NCBI GenBank assembly: GCA_027563935.2
Contig: CM050447.1
Location: 15,254,001-15,318,000 of the forward strand
DNA: 64,000 bases
Reading direction: 5' to 3'
DNA from: Costus lasius
Lineage: Eukaryota; Streptophyta; Magnoliopsida; Zingiberales; Costaceae
Positions 40,401-50,101 of this stretch are shown in pieces. The notes under the pieces were generated by a model. The model had not been told where the DNA came from. It made no database searches and saw nothing but the letters and a program-made list of their open reading frames with translations. Numbering within the stretch: the first letter of the stretch is position 1; every line of letters starts with the position of its first letter. The position numbers and the translations under genes are program-made.

Positions 40401-40558
40401 AGCAAGTGTTGCATGTTGTTGATGTTAAAAGGTGGTGGAGCAACCTTAAGCTCTCCAATAAGACGAGGAATTTTCGTAAAGGGGCAAACAACGCACGGGC
40501 TTGGGCATCTTCGATTGCTTCTGTCTCGCTTGGTGACTCTTCTTCTTCCACCAACTAG
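37494..40558 (+). CDS. 5'-adenylylsulfate reductase-like (APRL) thioredoxin-fold membrane protein, four exons
   Basis: Exons 37494-37676, 39335-39513, 39618-39742 and 40149-40558 join in frame to 298 aa. Residues 1-28 form a signal peptide (MAGCSRGLLALFLLFPVSPL). The thioredoxin-like domain has SVLFYATWCPFSYKTRPTFD, IKHFLVEESS, GIHSFPAIILINGTTRFRYH and LVNFYKEST. The active site is WCPFS with one Cys (Cys88), not CxxC, as in plant APR-like proteins, so it is not expected to be a classical dithiol oxidoreductase or a real APS reductase. A membrane segment follows at about 199-221 (YLAFGMLFICLRIIICSLPV), then a basic cytosolic tail with a Ser-rich end. Likely in the secretory pathway; its substrate is unknown. 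The first intron (1.66 kb) carries a candidate MITE. Divergent from alpha-tubulin. Confidence 0.9.
38628..38833. mobile_element. Candidate MITE in APR-like intron 1
   Basis: The left end GCCGTGAATCCTAGGAAGGG and the right end in reverse complement (GCACTGTTTCCTAGTGGAGA) resemble each other and the CACTTTGTTTACTAGAGG ends of the MITE at 44659-45003. The interior is rich in GGGAAA/TTTCCC. TTTAG and CTAAAG flank it, so a TA or TTA target is possible but not clear. Confidence 0.4.
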
Positions 40559-41478
40559 ACCTTGTGATTTGCAATGACTTTGATCAATTTGATTAAGCTT
40601 AGATAGTGTTTGGTGGATTGAGTTTTTGCGATAGAGCATTGGTGACATTAGGCGTATGGGGAGGCATATGAGAAGCAGCAAATCACATGTAAATTTTTGA
40701 ACATTTAGTCTTTTGTATATTATTTACTGCAGCAACAAAGCTAACAAAAAAAAATTCTCATCTCTAAATGTTTGTTGCATCTTTGCTGATCAGAATGTCA
40801 ATTAATTTCCTGTCTGGGTTCTGATTCATGTTCGATAACAATGTAACTGGCTGTCAGACTGTCGCATTCTTATCTGATGCATATCTTTTGACATTATGGA
40901 GTCTTATCTGTGCTTGACTTTTAGATCCATCGACTTAAATTTCCCATTAAAGATAATAAATGAAGAAAATCTGTATTTTTCAACGCTTGACTTTTGTGCA
41001 GTAAAACTTGGACCAAACTGGTTAGAGCAGATTCTTTCAGTAGACAACTACCCTGTGAAGAAGGGTTGCAATCTTGTAAAGGTAAGCAGCTCTCTGATGT
41101 GGATCTTGACATTGAAGTCTTTGTTTGGAGTTTGGTCTTTAAGATCACGGACTTTTTTTTTTCTTGTTATTTCAGGTTCTCCTTGCATAATTCTTCTTGT
41201 GCTACCACACCCTAGTACAGCAGTTGGTCAGCATTTATGGAGAGAGAGAATGAATGGTATGACTTCTCCTCGGCCTCATCTCCGATTGAAATGGAAAGAA
41301 TGAACCACATAATATAATAGAGAGGGAAAAATAATATAACAGAGGGAAAAACACCATGATACAGAATCCAAAGCACACCCCAAAGCAGTCACACGTACAT
41401 TACACTCCCCCAACCCCAAGCAAGAATTAACTAATGGACGTAAAAACTACAGCAGGGAAGAAGGTGCTGACGCCGCGC

Positions 41479-41676
41479 TCAGCAGAAGAGATAGCCCAAG
41501 GCAAGGGCGGACATCGACACCGTCAACGCCGCCAAGGTGGTCGACGTGGTGGTGGCGCCAGAGGCTGGGCTGGGCGCCGGAGCGTCGGCGGCGGCGGCCT
41601 TCTGGACCAAAGAAGAGGCCATCACGATGGCCACTGCAGCTATGGCGAAGAGCCTGATCTTGAGACTTGCCTCCAT
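41479..41676 (-). CDS. Arabinogalactan peptide (short GPI-anchored AGP)
   Basis: A single-exon frame of 65 aa starts MEASLKIRLFAIAAVAIVMA. It has a signal peptide (about 1-29, ending KAAA), a very short mature part, ADAPAPSPASGATTTS, and a hydrophobic tail LAALTVSMSALALGYLF that fits a GPI-anchor signal. The APAPSP motif is the classic site for prolyl hydroxylation and arabinogalactan addition. Size and layout match plant AG-peptides such as the Arabidopsis AGP12/13/14 group (known family, recalled). The product would be a cell-surface glycopeptide of 12-20 residues. The start is set by the first ATG in frame. The GC-richer codon use contrasts with the flanking DNA. Confidence 0.85.
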   Translation of the reverse strand: MEASLKIRLFAIAAVAIVMASSLVQKAAAADAPAPSPASGATTTSTTLAALTVSMSALALGYLFC

Positions 41677-41679
41677 CAA

Positions 41680-43250
41680 TTAGTTCTGGAAGTACTTAGA
41701 GCGGTGGTTTCAGTTAACAGTGAAAGAGCGGAGGATGCAAATTGCAATGAGAAGAGAAACAGAGAGGGGAGGAGAGGCTTTTGTAGGGCGAATTGGCAGG
41801 GTTCGTCTTGGCCATTGACAGGCTGGAATCACTTGCTTTCCTTTAAAATTTTGTGTTTGATTGCTGGAAGAAGGTGGGCTGTCCGCCACAGGAAGCAACT
41901 GGTTGGTGTCAAATTGAAGCTGGCATAGTAGTTGCATGGGCCATAGATTTAGCTGTCTACAATCTGTCAGATGGAGCTGCCAATTAGTGTGGCTTTGTCT
42001 GTTCTTCCTCTCCAGCTGCTTTAGTTGGTCACTTTGAAGAACGCCAGCCGGGATTTCTTCGTCCATGATCTTTGGCACATGCCCATATAATTGTCTTGTC
42101 TCCATTTTATATCTTTTCCAAACAATTTTATTTAGTCTCATAACAATGTCTTCCGTAGGAACAGTAACTGATGCTCACATAGTTTCTCTTTAGCTAAGTG
42201 CGATCCATGAGGATCATTTGTTCCTTTCAGTACACCTATGGATCTCTCTTTATCTTTTCCGTTACCTATTGCTTCATATATAGTTACTCTATGTACCGAT
42301 TGACATTATACAAAATGTACAGTCAATAACGTCCAAGCCTTTTTCTTTAGATTGCTTTAAATTGGATTACCATTTTTTTATTATTTTTAATGGATTACCA
42401 AATTAAAGCTTTGGTCTAATGAGCTTAAATGTGTGTTTTAAAATTGAAATTCCTGCATTTCCATATGAATCCAGCTAAATGTGGAGGTGGAAAAAATTGT
42501 TGGGCACTTGGTTGAGACAAAATTTGATAAGAAAGAACTATGGTATTGAAATGATAGGAAATTATTTTCATACTTTGTTATATATATATTTTTTAAAGTA
42601 ATCAGTGATCAATGGAATTTTGGTTTTCTAATTTTTTTTGTTTTAAAACAAAACTTTTATATTCTTGTTGTTTTATTTGTTTGCCTTTTCTAGTTAGACA
42701 TTTCTGAATATTACAAGATATTTTAGAGACTTTGAGGTGTAAGGTATTTTAGAGCATTTCAATTGATACCATTTTCCTTAATGAATTTTTAGTTTAAAAA
42801 AAATGGGCAGTCAAATCGATTAACAAAACTATGCATAGGTCTATAAAGTGTTATCCCAAATAAGTACAAACTTGTCTAACTATAACATTTAACTAATTGC
42901 AAATGAATTTATACAACTAAAGCTCCTTTTCTCCCCTCAAAAGTGTTTCATGTCATTTATAAACACAAAACAACCACACCATTAGTGAATAATATCCCAA
43001 ATGTACAATTATAAGAACAATGAAATTATGATAAAATAAATATAATGTTTATTATAGTCAATGATGGTTTGCTTTATTTTAATTATAAGATCATCAACAA
43101 CAATGTTATTCTTATAAAAAGAAAAACTTTAGCCCTCTCTGTGTCTCATTACTAAATCTATCGATCCCTGCACCATCACATTAGAATCTTGGTGCTCTTG
43201 AGTCTTGCCTCTATTGATTGATAAGGAAGGGGGGATTACCACAACAATAA
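41680..43250. other. AG-peptide upstream region and AT-rich intergenic DNA
   Basis: The first few hundred bases should hold the promoter of the AG-peptide gene; no TATA box is convincing. A 143-codon minus-strand frame at 41710-42141 has no recognisable protein features and overlaps the expected leader. The remainder is AT-rich and featureless. Confidence 0.45.
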
Positions 43251-43296
43251 AAGATTTGATGTTGTACCAAATAAAAGTTAAAATTTTAAAAATAGC

Positions 43297-43900
43297 CAAC
43301 AAAGCTTAATTGATTGTCATTTCTATCGTGAGAGGGGATGTGTTGAAGCAGGAGATTGTTAACGAACCTTAATTCATTGTCATTTATATCAATGGGAGGG
43401 GATGTGGTTTGTTAGAGGAGGGGGAGTGTATAAGGAGATTCTCATAACAAAGAAAAGACTGAATGTGTTGAAGCAGGAGATTGCTAACGAACCTTAATTG
43501 ATTGTCATTTATATCAATGGGAGGGGATGTGGTAGAGGAGGAGAAAATGAATTGGGGGAGGGGGGGGGGGGTGGTTTGACAAAAATTAGAGTCATAACAA
43601 AGAAAAGACTTGATGTGTTAGACGCAGTGGCGGATCTAGATCCAAAGATATATGGGGGTAACACATATATGAAGGCAAAAATTATAAAAATTAAAATTTT
43701 TTAGTGGGGGCAATTAATAGTTTTTATACATATAACATAACATATTATGTATATGTTCTATTGATTTGAAAAATTGAGTGAGGGCATTTGCCCCCACTAG
43801 GTATAATGTGGCTCCGCCACCGGTTAGAAGCAAGAGGTTGTACCAATTTAAAAATAAAATTTAAAAATAGCAAACGAACCTTAATTGATTGTCAGTTTTA
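43297..43900. repeat. Tandem array of about 125-bp units, interrupted by a MITE
   Basis: Units starting near AACGAACCTTAATT occur at 43361, 43486 and 43873, with a partial unit from 43297. Each contains ATTGTCATTTATATCAATGG, GAGGGGATGTG and CATAACAAAGAAAAGACT, and the first two full units are 125 bp apart. The third unit is split by the hAT MITE at 43625-43822. A G run of 12 (43560-43571) lies in the same unit. Confidence 0.8.
43625..43822. mobile_element. 198-bp hAT-type MITE with 8-bp target duplication
   Basis: The ends read CAGTGGCGGATCTAG and, in reverse complement, CGGTGGCGGAGCCAC, the well-known CAGTGGCGGA hAT end. The flanks are GTTAGACG (43617-43624) and GTTAGAAG (43823-43830), an 8-bp duplication with one change. 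The neighbouring tandem unit has the uninterrupted GTGTTGAAGCAGGAG at the matching place, which serves as a related empty site. Non-coding, AT-rich core. Confidence 0.85.
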
Positions 43901-44054
43901 TCGGTAGTTTAATATATTTAATTTTATTTTAGATTAATTAACTCGTTGCTTTAAAAAGTCAAGTACAATTTAAAAAAAATTAAAACTAATAATTTACTCA
44001 TAATTTATTATTTAATTATAACATATTTTCTTTCAAAGGTTATTGTGAGATATA

Positions 44055-44447
44055 GGCCTGTTTGGCCCTACTATTAGTTGTGCTAAATTGTATTATATTG
44101 TGCTATCAAAATTTATAAGATGTTTGATAAATAATTTTTTAATTGATGTCAAACTTTAAAATAATAAATAAATATATTATTTAAAATAAATAAATAAATA
44201 TATATATATATTCTTTCTCTTTATTATCAAAATTTTATATTATTTAAAATAATAACAGTTAAAAAATTAATTAAAATTATATAAATTACTTTTTTAGAAA
44301 AGTAAAAACATCAAATTGTAGCTTTTCCAGATTTTATTTTTTTATTATTTTTTTTCTGCTTCTACTTTTTATTACCAAACACATTTCTGATAGCTTTCTG
44401 TTCAAAAAGCTGATTCAAAACTGCTTCAAAGCGGGGCCAAACAAGAC
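44055..44447. mobile_element. Full-length MITE of the GGCCTGTTTGGCC family
   Basis: The left end is GGCCTGTTTGGCCCTAC and the right end GCGGGGCCAAACAAGAC, an imperfect inverted repeat. The interior (GTGCTAAATTGTATTAT, ATTACCAAACAC, AGCTGATTC) matches the copies at 3640-4215 (opposite orientation) and 5200-5549. The flanks are TATA and TAC, so the 3-bp target is not clean. Non-coding. Confidence 0.65.
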
Positions 44448-44658
44448 TACCTATTATCCAATGCATATATTAAGGTTGACTTGACTAATGACCTATAAGT
44501 ATTAAGGACAACTATAAAGATAGCTAATTAGAAAGCATGTGAAAAGAAAATTCACAACCCTACTATAATCATCATAAGTCATAACATATAGAACTATTAG
44601 TTGAAATTATTTGTTTCTCCATATATAAATAGTGAACTTGTGTGATATAAGACATTTA

Positions 44659-45003
44659 CACTTTGTTTACTAGAGGATGGAAATATAAAGGGAAAAAAAA
44701 AGAGGGAAAGAATTTGAGGGAGAAAGAGATTGTGGGTCACGTGACCCAGCTGGGAAGGGGGAAAACATCTCAACGGCGAGCGGGTGTGCGGGCGAGCAGG
44801 CGACAACGACGACGATAGTGCGCGGGCAAGCAGGCATCGAAGGATTTACTATAGCAATCCACCCTATTTGGGCGGATTATGAAACAAAGGAAAAAGCTAT
44901 TATTTTCCTTCTAAGTTTCCCTCGCGTTTTTGTCTGCCCTAGTAAACGAGGGAAAGGGCTAAAATCCATCCTTTCTCTCCTCCCTTCCTCAAGTAAACAA
45001 GTG
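44659..45003. mobile_element. 345-bp Tourist/Harbinger-like MITE
   Basis: Ends CACTTTGTTTACTAGAGG and, in reverse complement, CACTTGTTTACTTGAGGAA form the inverted repeat. TTA flanks both sides (44656-44658 and 45004-45006). The centre is GC-richer, including GGTCACGTGACC and AGCAGGC/GCGGGC repeats; non-coding. Confidence 0.75.
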
Positions 45004-45342
45004 TTAGGGAGTTTATCAGGCCATTTTGAGTGCAACTAATAGTGTTTGGTTCATGATATTTATTAAGTTGTCAATTTGAGAATCATCAATAGAATTGAAT
45101 TAGTATTCTATGCCCAACAAAAAGCACTACTCATCAAACCTTTAGCTAGTGAAGCATGTGCCATTTTTTGTAACTATCACTAGGGGAAGCCCAAAAAATA
45201 TAATATTCTTTCCTAACCTGCCTACTTTTAATTTTGTTTAGAGTTTTAGATTTAACTTGATTAAGTATTCAACTGTAACTAGAATGAATATTCTTCCTCC
45301 TAGGGCAACAAGGTGAAAAATAAAATGTATTTAAGAGCTTAA

Positions 45343-45433
45343 AGGTATGTTCTGTAGAACGGAATCCACCGTGAAAAGGATGAAAAGAGCAATGAATCTA
45401 GATAAAAAGGATTCCGTTCTACAGAACATAGCC
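45343..45433. mobile_element. 91-bp hairpin MITE
   Basis: The arms AGGTATGTTCTGTAGAACGG and, in reverse complement, GGCTATGTTCTGTAGAACGG are nearly identical and separated by a short loop. TAA flanks both sides (45340-45342 and 45434-45436). The whole unit folds into a single hairpin. Confidence 0.75.
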
Positions 45434-45689
45434 TAAGAGCACAAGAATAAACCTTTCCCTCGTGAGGGAGTGTTTATATACATCAGTTGGAAGAGTAGGT
45501 TTTTTATGGTCACTGTGAACTTAATTCATTGGATGGGGTGGGGGTGAGACGATTGCAATGCATTAATCAATTGAGTGCATGAAATATTGATGCTATTAAA
45601 TTGTATTACTAGGGCAACTTTAAGTGTGTTGAGTTGAGTAATATCTAAAGTAAGAAAACAAATTAGAAGATTGGAAGATTATCTCTGAT

Positions 45690-46398
45690 AACTTATGCCC
45701 CTCATGTAAGTCAGCTGTTGAATTTATGACACATGTTTTTTTCTAATGCAGAACTATATCTAGAGCTTGAGCTGAAATAAAGGAAACGCGTGGGATTCCT
45801 TCCAATAGGAATACGTGGCCAGAAGTGTTATCTTCCATTATCAACAGATGACAATTAACACAATCTGATATTATTAAAAAGTTAATACTTACCGGATTTG
45901 TCCATGTGGTGTGGAAAGAAAGAAATAATCATATCTTTAACCAAATTTATACAGGGGAATGGAAGATGGTTTACGATCTTATTACTTCTATTAAAGCAAA
46001 GGTCGAGTATCTAATTGCAAATTCTAGATTAGATCAAAATATGAAGGCCTTCATAGATGCTTGGTTGAATAGGGTGCACGAAAGATCAAGGGCTTCCAGT
46101 GATGAGTTTGGCTGTTAGGACCAATGGGACTATATGCGTATAAAGAATTGGCCTTCCGTAGAGGCATGTATTAGAATATTGTGTTCTGATGTGTGATTAT
46201 TGTTTTGTTTTGGTTCGTGATCATATTTTATACATAAGCTTCTTATATGGAACATATAGGGGATATGCCGTCGAAATTTTAGGAAAATCTTGTTAAAGGC
46301 ATGGTTCTTTGGAATCATGGTGTCTTGTACTTCTAATGATGTATGTTAATTTTCGTTCTATTAATAAATCACTTACTTGCCTTTGATAAAAAAAAATT
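45690..46398 (+). pseudogene. 3' end of a LINE retrotransposon (zinc-binding RT tail and poly-A tail)
   Basis: The frame reads CPSCKSAVEFMTHVFF, then an in-frame stop, then CRTISRAWAEIKETRGIPS, the zf-RVT tail found at the end of plant L1-type ORF2. The ORF continues at 45906-46118 with WKERNNHIFNQIY and ends at a stop. A roughly 280-bp 3' UTR ends at TTTGATAAAAAAAAATTG (about 46382-46398), a typical plant LINE terminus. The left part of the LINE is missing, as expected from 5' truncation. Confidence 0.75.
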
Positions 46399-46462
46399 GT
46401 AAGAAAACACTGTAGAGCTCCATCACTTTGCACTCGAGTGTTCCAAATGGAGTTATGCTAAG

Positions 46463-48775
46463 TGTGATGCCCACTTCACATTGGACCAGGCTTTGGAGGT
46501 AGCGGACTTGGCAGGCGGCCCAAGCCCACAACGGACAAAGCACCATGGGCCCAAACACAGCCGCTTGCTTCCAACCTCGTTCGTGAGTCGCGACCTGCGC
46601 TGATGAGGCAAGGTCTGCCGAAGGCATCTTTGGCGGGATCTTCGGCAACGTCTCCGGCCGAATCAATGGCGACCGCTTAGGCGAGGACTTCGGCGACGTT
46701 TCCCGGCACAGACGACGGCTAGATCTCCAGTGGGAACGATAGGAGCTGGCAGATGCGGCTGGCAGACGAGGAAGGAAACAAATCACGCGTGAAGGCGTGA
46801 TTCGCGGACGGCGAAAAAGGAAGGACGGCGGGCGACCATTCCTCCTTCCAGATCCGGCACTGCCTCTTCTCTTCTTAAGGGGCGGTTGGCGACAGAAGAG
46901 GGTCAGAGGAGGGAAGCACAGCTTCCCCTGCTTGCAAAGCTTCGACACCACTCTAGTAGACTCCGTCCAGAGTGAAGAAGAGGGGGAGGCGGGCGGAACC
47001 GCAGGCGGCGGCTTCCTCTGCCTCCCCCAGGCAATTCCGGCGACCACAAGTCTTCTCGGCGAGGAGTGTGAGAGAGGACTGTAGTCGACGGCGAGTGCGC
47101 CGTCGACGTGAGCGAGCTCGAGCGACGCTGTAATAGGGTTTTATGTAGGTTGATTTGGCCAGTCAACGAAAATTTTCCCTAATCCTCTCATGTGTCTTCT
47201 CCGGCTCCGGCGAGCCCTTTCCCCTGCGTTTCCAACGACGTTTCCTTCTTCACCATCTCCGGTAACAGAGCTTCCGCGTTGACGTAGGCTGAGGCCGGAC
47301 GCAAGTTCCGGCCTGCCTCACGCCTCTCCGTCCACCTCCTCCGGCAACGAGCCTCGGCGGTCGCAGACTAACGACGCAGGCGGCGTCGTTTGCAGCCACG
47401 TGAAGAAGACGCCTCGCATGGCATTCATCTCGAGGCTGTGGCGTTGACCGAAGTCAACGGTAAATCGAGCGTGGTGAATAAATTGTGAATTTGAAATCGA
47501 ATTCGATTTTGGGATTTACTGTTTGGGTTCACAGTCCCACGCTATTTTACCTATGTGGATGGGCTAAAGAAGGCTGGGCGTGACAGTGGTATCAAAGGAG
47601 TTTATTCCAGTAAGATGGTGACACAAGGAGATGGTGGTGTGCAGGTGGAGCACCAACAGAGACAAGGCTCCGGCCTTGATGTCGTCTCCAGGTGGGCGAC
47701 AAAGAGAGGTCTGCGAGATCTCTTCCCGGGACAGCGGGTTCTGATGCCGTCACCAGGAGGGTGACAAAGAGTCCGGCATCTGTGAGCGAGATGCCGATAA
47801 GAAATCTGTGAGACTTCTTCCCGGAGCGAAACAAGGAGAGCTCCAATGTCGTCGCTAGGCGGGCGACGAGGGATTCCGACGTCAGGCGGACGTTGACGAG
47901 GGGTCTACGAAGCCCCTTTCCAGAGTAGGCGGCTCTGATGCCGTTGCCAGGTGGGCAACGACGAGAGGTCTGCGAGGCTTCTTCCCGGAGCAGCAAGCTC
48001 CGATGTCGTCACCAGGCGGGTGACGAGGTTCCAGCATCTGTGAGGTGCTGACGGGGTCTGCGAGGCCCTTCCCAGAGCAGGGGAGGTCTGATGCCGTCGC
48101 CAGGAGAGCGACGCTGAGAAGTCTGCGAGGCTTTTTCCCGGAGCAGTGAGCTCCAATGCCATCACCAGGCGGGTGACGAGGTTCCAGCATTTGCGAGATG
48201 CTAACGGGGGTCTGCGAGGCCCTTCCCAGAGCGGGCGGCTCTGATGCCATCGCCAGGAGGACGATGATGGGATTCCGGCATCTGCGAGATGCCGACGAGG
48301 TGGCACCAGTATTCGACCATGTAACAGACGTCGAGGGCGATATCCAGATTGGGCGGGGGAGAATGTGATGCCCACTTCACATTGGACCAGGCTTAGGAGG
48401 TAGTGGACTTGGCAGGCGGCCCAAGCCCACAACGGACGAAGAACCATCGGCCCAAACACAGCCACTTGCTTCCAACCTCGTTCGCAAGTCGCGACCTGCA
48501 CTGACGAGGCGAGGTTTGCCGAAGGCGTCTCCGGCGGGATCTTCGGCAACGTCTCCGGCCGAATCAATGGCGACCGCTTAGGCGAGGACTCCGGCGACGT
48601 TTCCGGCGCAGACGGCGGCTAGATCTCCGGCGGGAACGACAGGAGCTGACAGATGCGGCGCTGTAATAGGGTTTTATGTAGGTTGATTTGGCCAGTCAAC
48701 GGAAATTTTCCCTAATCCTCTCCTGTGTCTTCTCCGGCTCCGGCGAGCCCTTTCCTCTGCGTTTCCGACGACGTT
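46463..48775 (+). mobile_element. Non-autonomous gypsy-type LTR element, left half of the chimera
   Basis: The left LTR (46463-47585) starts TGTGATGCCCAC and ends GGGCGTGACA. A primer-binding site follows at 47587 (TGGTATCAAAGG, close to the initiator-Met tRNA type TGGTATCAGAGC). The internal domain is only 778 bp, with no gag or pol, and is filled by hairpin repeats. A polypurine tract GGGCGGGGGAGAA precedes the right LTR, which starts at 48364. That LTR lacks the part corresponding to about 46760-47127 of the left LTR and stops at 48775, where sequence of another LTR family begins. CTAAG lies at 46458-46462, just left of the element. Confidence 0.85.
47680..48300. repeat. Hairpin-rich tandem repeats forming the internal domain
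   Basis: Alternating modules repeat with a half-unit of about 75-80 bp and a higher-order period of about 153 bp (GAGGCTTCTTCCCGGAGCAG at 47974, its relative at 48127). One module holds a GTCACCAGGCGGGTGAC type stem, the other a GGCATCTGCGAGATGCC type stem. Substitutions in one stem side are often matched on the other: GTCACC/GGTGAC, GTCGC/GCGAC, GTTGCC/GGCAAC. Several minus-strand frames cross this region, but their repetitive Arg/Ser/Pro content is a by-product of the repeats. Confidence 0.8.
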
Positions 48776-50101
48776 TCAACATGACCTGATCAACACTCTC
48801 GATTTACCAAGGACCGGTATCGCTGAATCGGACCGGGTTCACCCGAACCCAAACGGGACTTACTCGTATCCGACCGCGTCGAACGAGGTCCACAACAGAA
48901 ATATCCAGTTGTCTATGGATCAAGCCGGCGCCCGGCAATCACGGAAGATAGTTCACACGACGTTGCATGTCGGAGATGGAAAGAAGCACGGCTGGCTCCT
49001 CACTCGCACGCCGGCGGTGAGGCCGGACGACACTCCGCCGGTGAACCCGGCGACCTCGTCCTTCTCGCCCGGGGACGAGAACGGCCGGAATGAACGGGGC
49101 CGCAGTCGCTCGTAGGCAACGGCCATGCCGGAAGCGTTACGCTCACACCCGAAGGTAAACGCGGCAGCCAAGAAGAACAGGAGAAGAGGCTGGCACCGAC
49201 CACCCTCGCTATGCCTCTGCTCGGAGGAAAGAAGTTGTCCGCCCAGCAGCTTCGCCGGTGGCTGATCCACTGGCATCTTCTTCCTTGCCAGAAGGTAGGG
49301 GTGGCGGCAGGAGAATGTACGCGGACGGTGGCTGGGAGGAACCACGCGGCCACGTCCGCACGTGGCAACAGAGGGAAGCAAGCTCGCGCGCAGGCGAGCC
49401 GAGCCCAGAAATTACCGCACTTAGGCGGGCCGGGACTCTCAGAGCAAGGGAGGAGGAGCTCGCCCGGGAGCACGGATCCGGCCACACACGCATGCAACGT
49501 AGCTCGACAAAAAATAAAGGCGTCGCCGAGGAGATCGCGTCCCGAGATAGAGGCCAAGGGGGCGCCGGGGACGGCGAGCAAAAGTACCTTGCCGGATTAC
49601 CCCGGGTCCTTCCTGTCAGTGGCGTGGTAACAGAGAAGCCTTCCGAGGCTGTCTGGAGAGGCCGGCGACAGCGACGAAGGTCGAAGACGACGACGGCGAA
49701 GGAAAAGGGGCGAGGCTTCATGCGGCGTTCCACCACCAGCACGCACCACCGAAACACGCGGGAAGCTCGCCGACGAACGACGTTCGACGAGAAGCTCCGA
49801 CCACCGGAGGAGACGAGGAAGAGGAGATTCGTCCGTTAGTTCGCGAGAGGAAGACGAGGAGACGCCGCCTCTCTCTTCTATTTTTTTCTTCTCGCCCATG
49901 CCATCACGTCCACGTCGCACGCGGCTCGAGAACAAGACCCGTCACATCTGCCCACGCCGCCACGCATGCACGCGTGGAAAACTCGACGCTCGTTGGCTTA
50001 ACGGATCCGGGTAACACCCGATTCGATCCGCTAGCCCGCGTCGCTTGGAATAGCAATGCTGGGCTGGGCTGGAATTGGGCCGCTGGCTCACAGGGCTAAC
50101 A

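Noticed and set aside
46373..47047. 224-codon minus-strand frame
   Set aside because: It lies across the left LTR of the chimera in antisense. The Arg/Pro/Ser bias is due to GC-rich LTR sequence, and the copy in the right LTR is not preserved as an ORF.
47592..48567. Overlapping minus-strand frames of 122-220 codons with repeated RCPPG and similar motifs
   Set aside because: Translation of the hairpin tandem repeats; periodicity follows the DNA unit rather than a protein domain.
49000..49839. Several 100-190 codon frames on both strands
   Set aside because: All fall inside the chromovirus LTR, overlap each other, and are Arg/Ser/Pro-rich GC artefacts.
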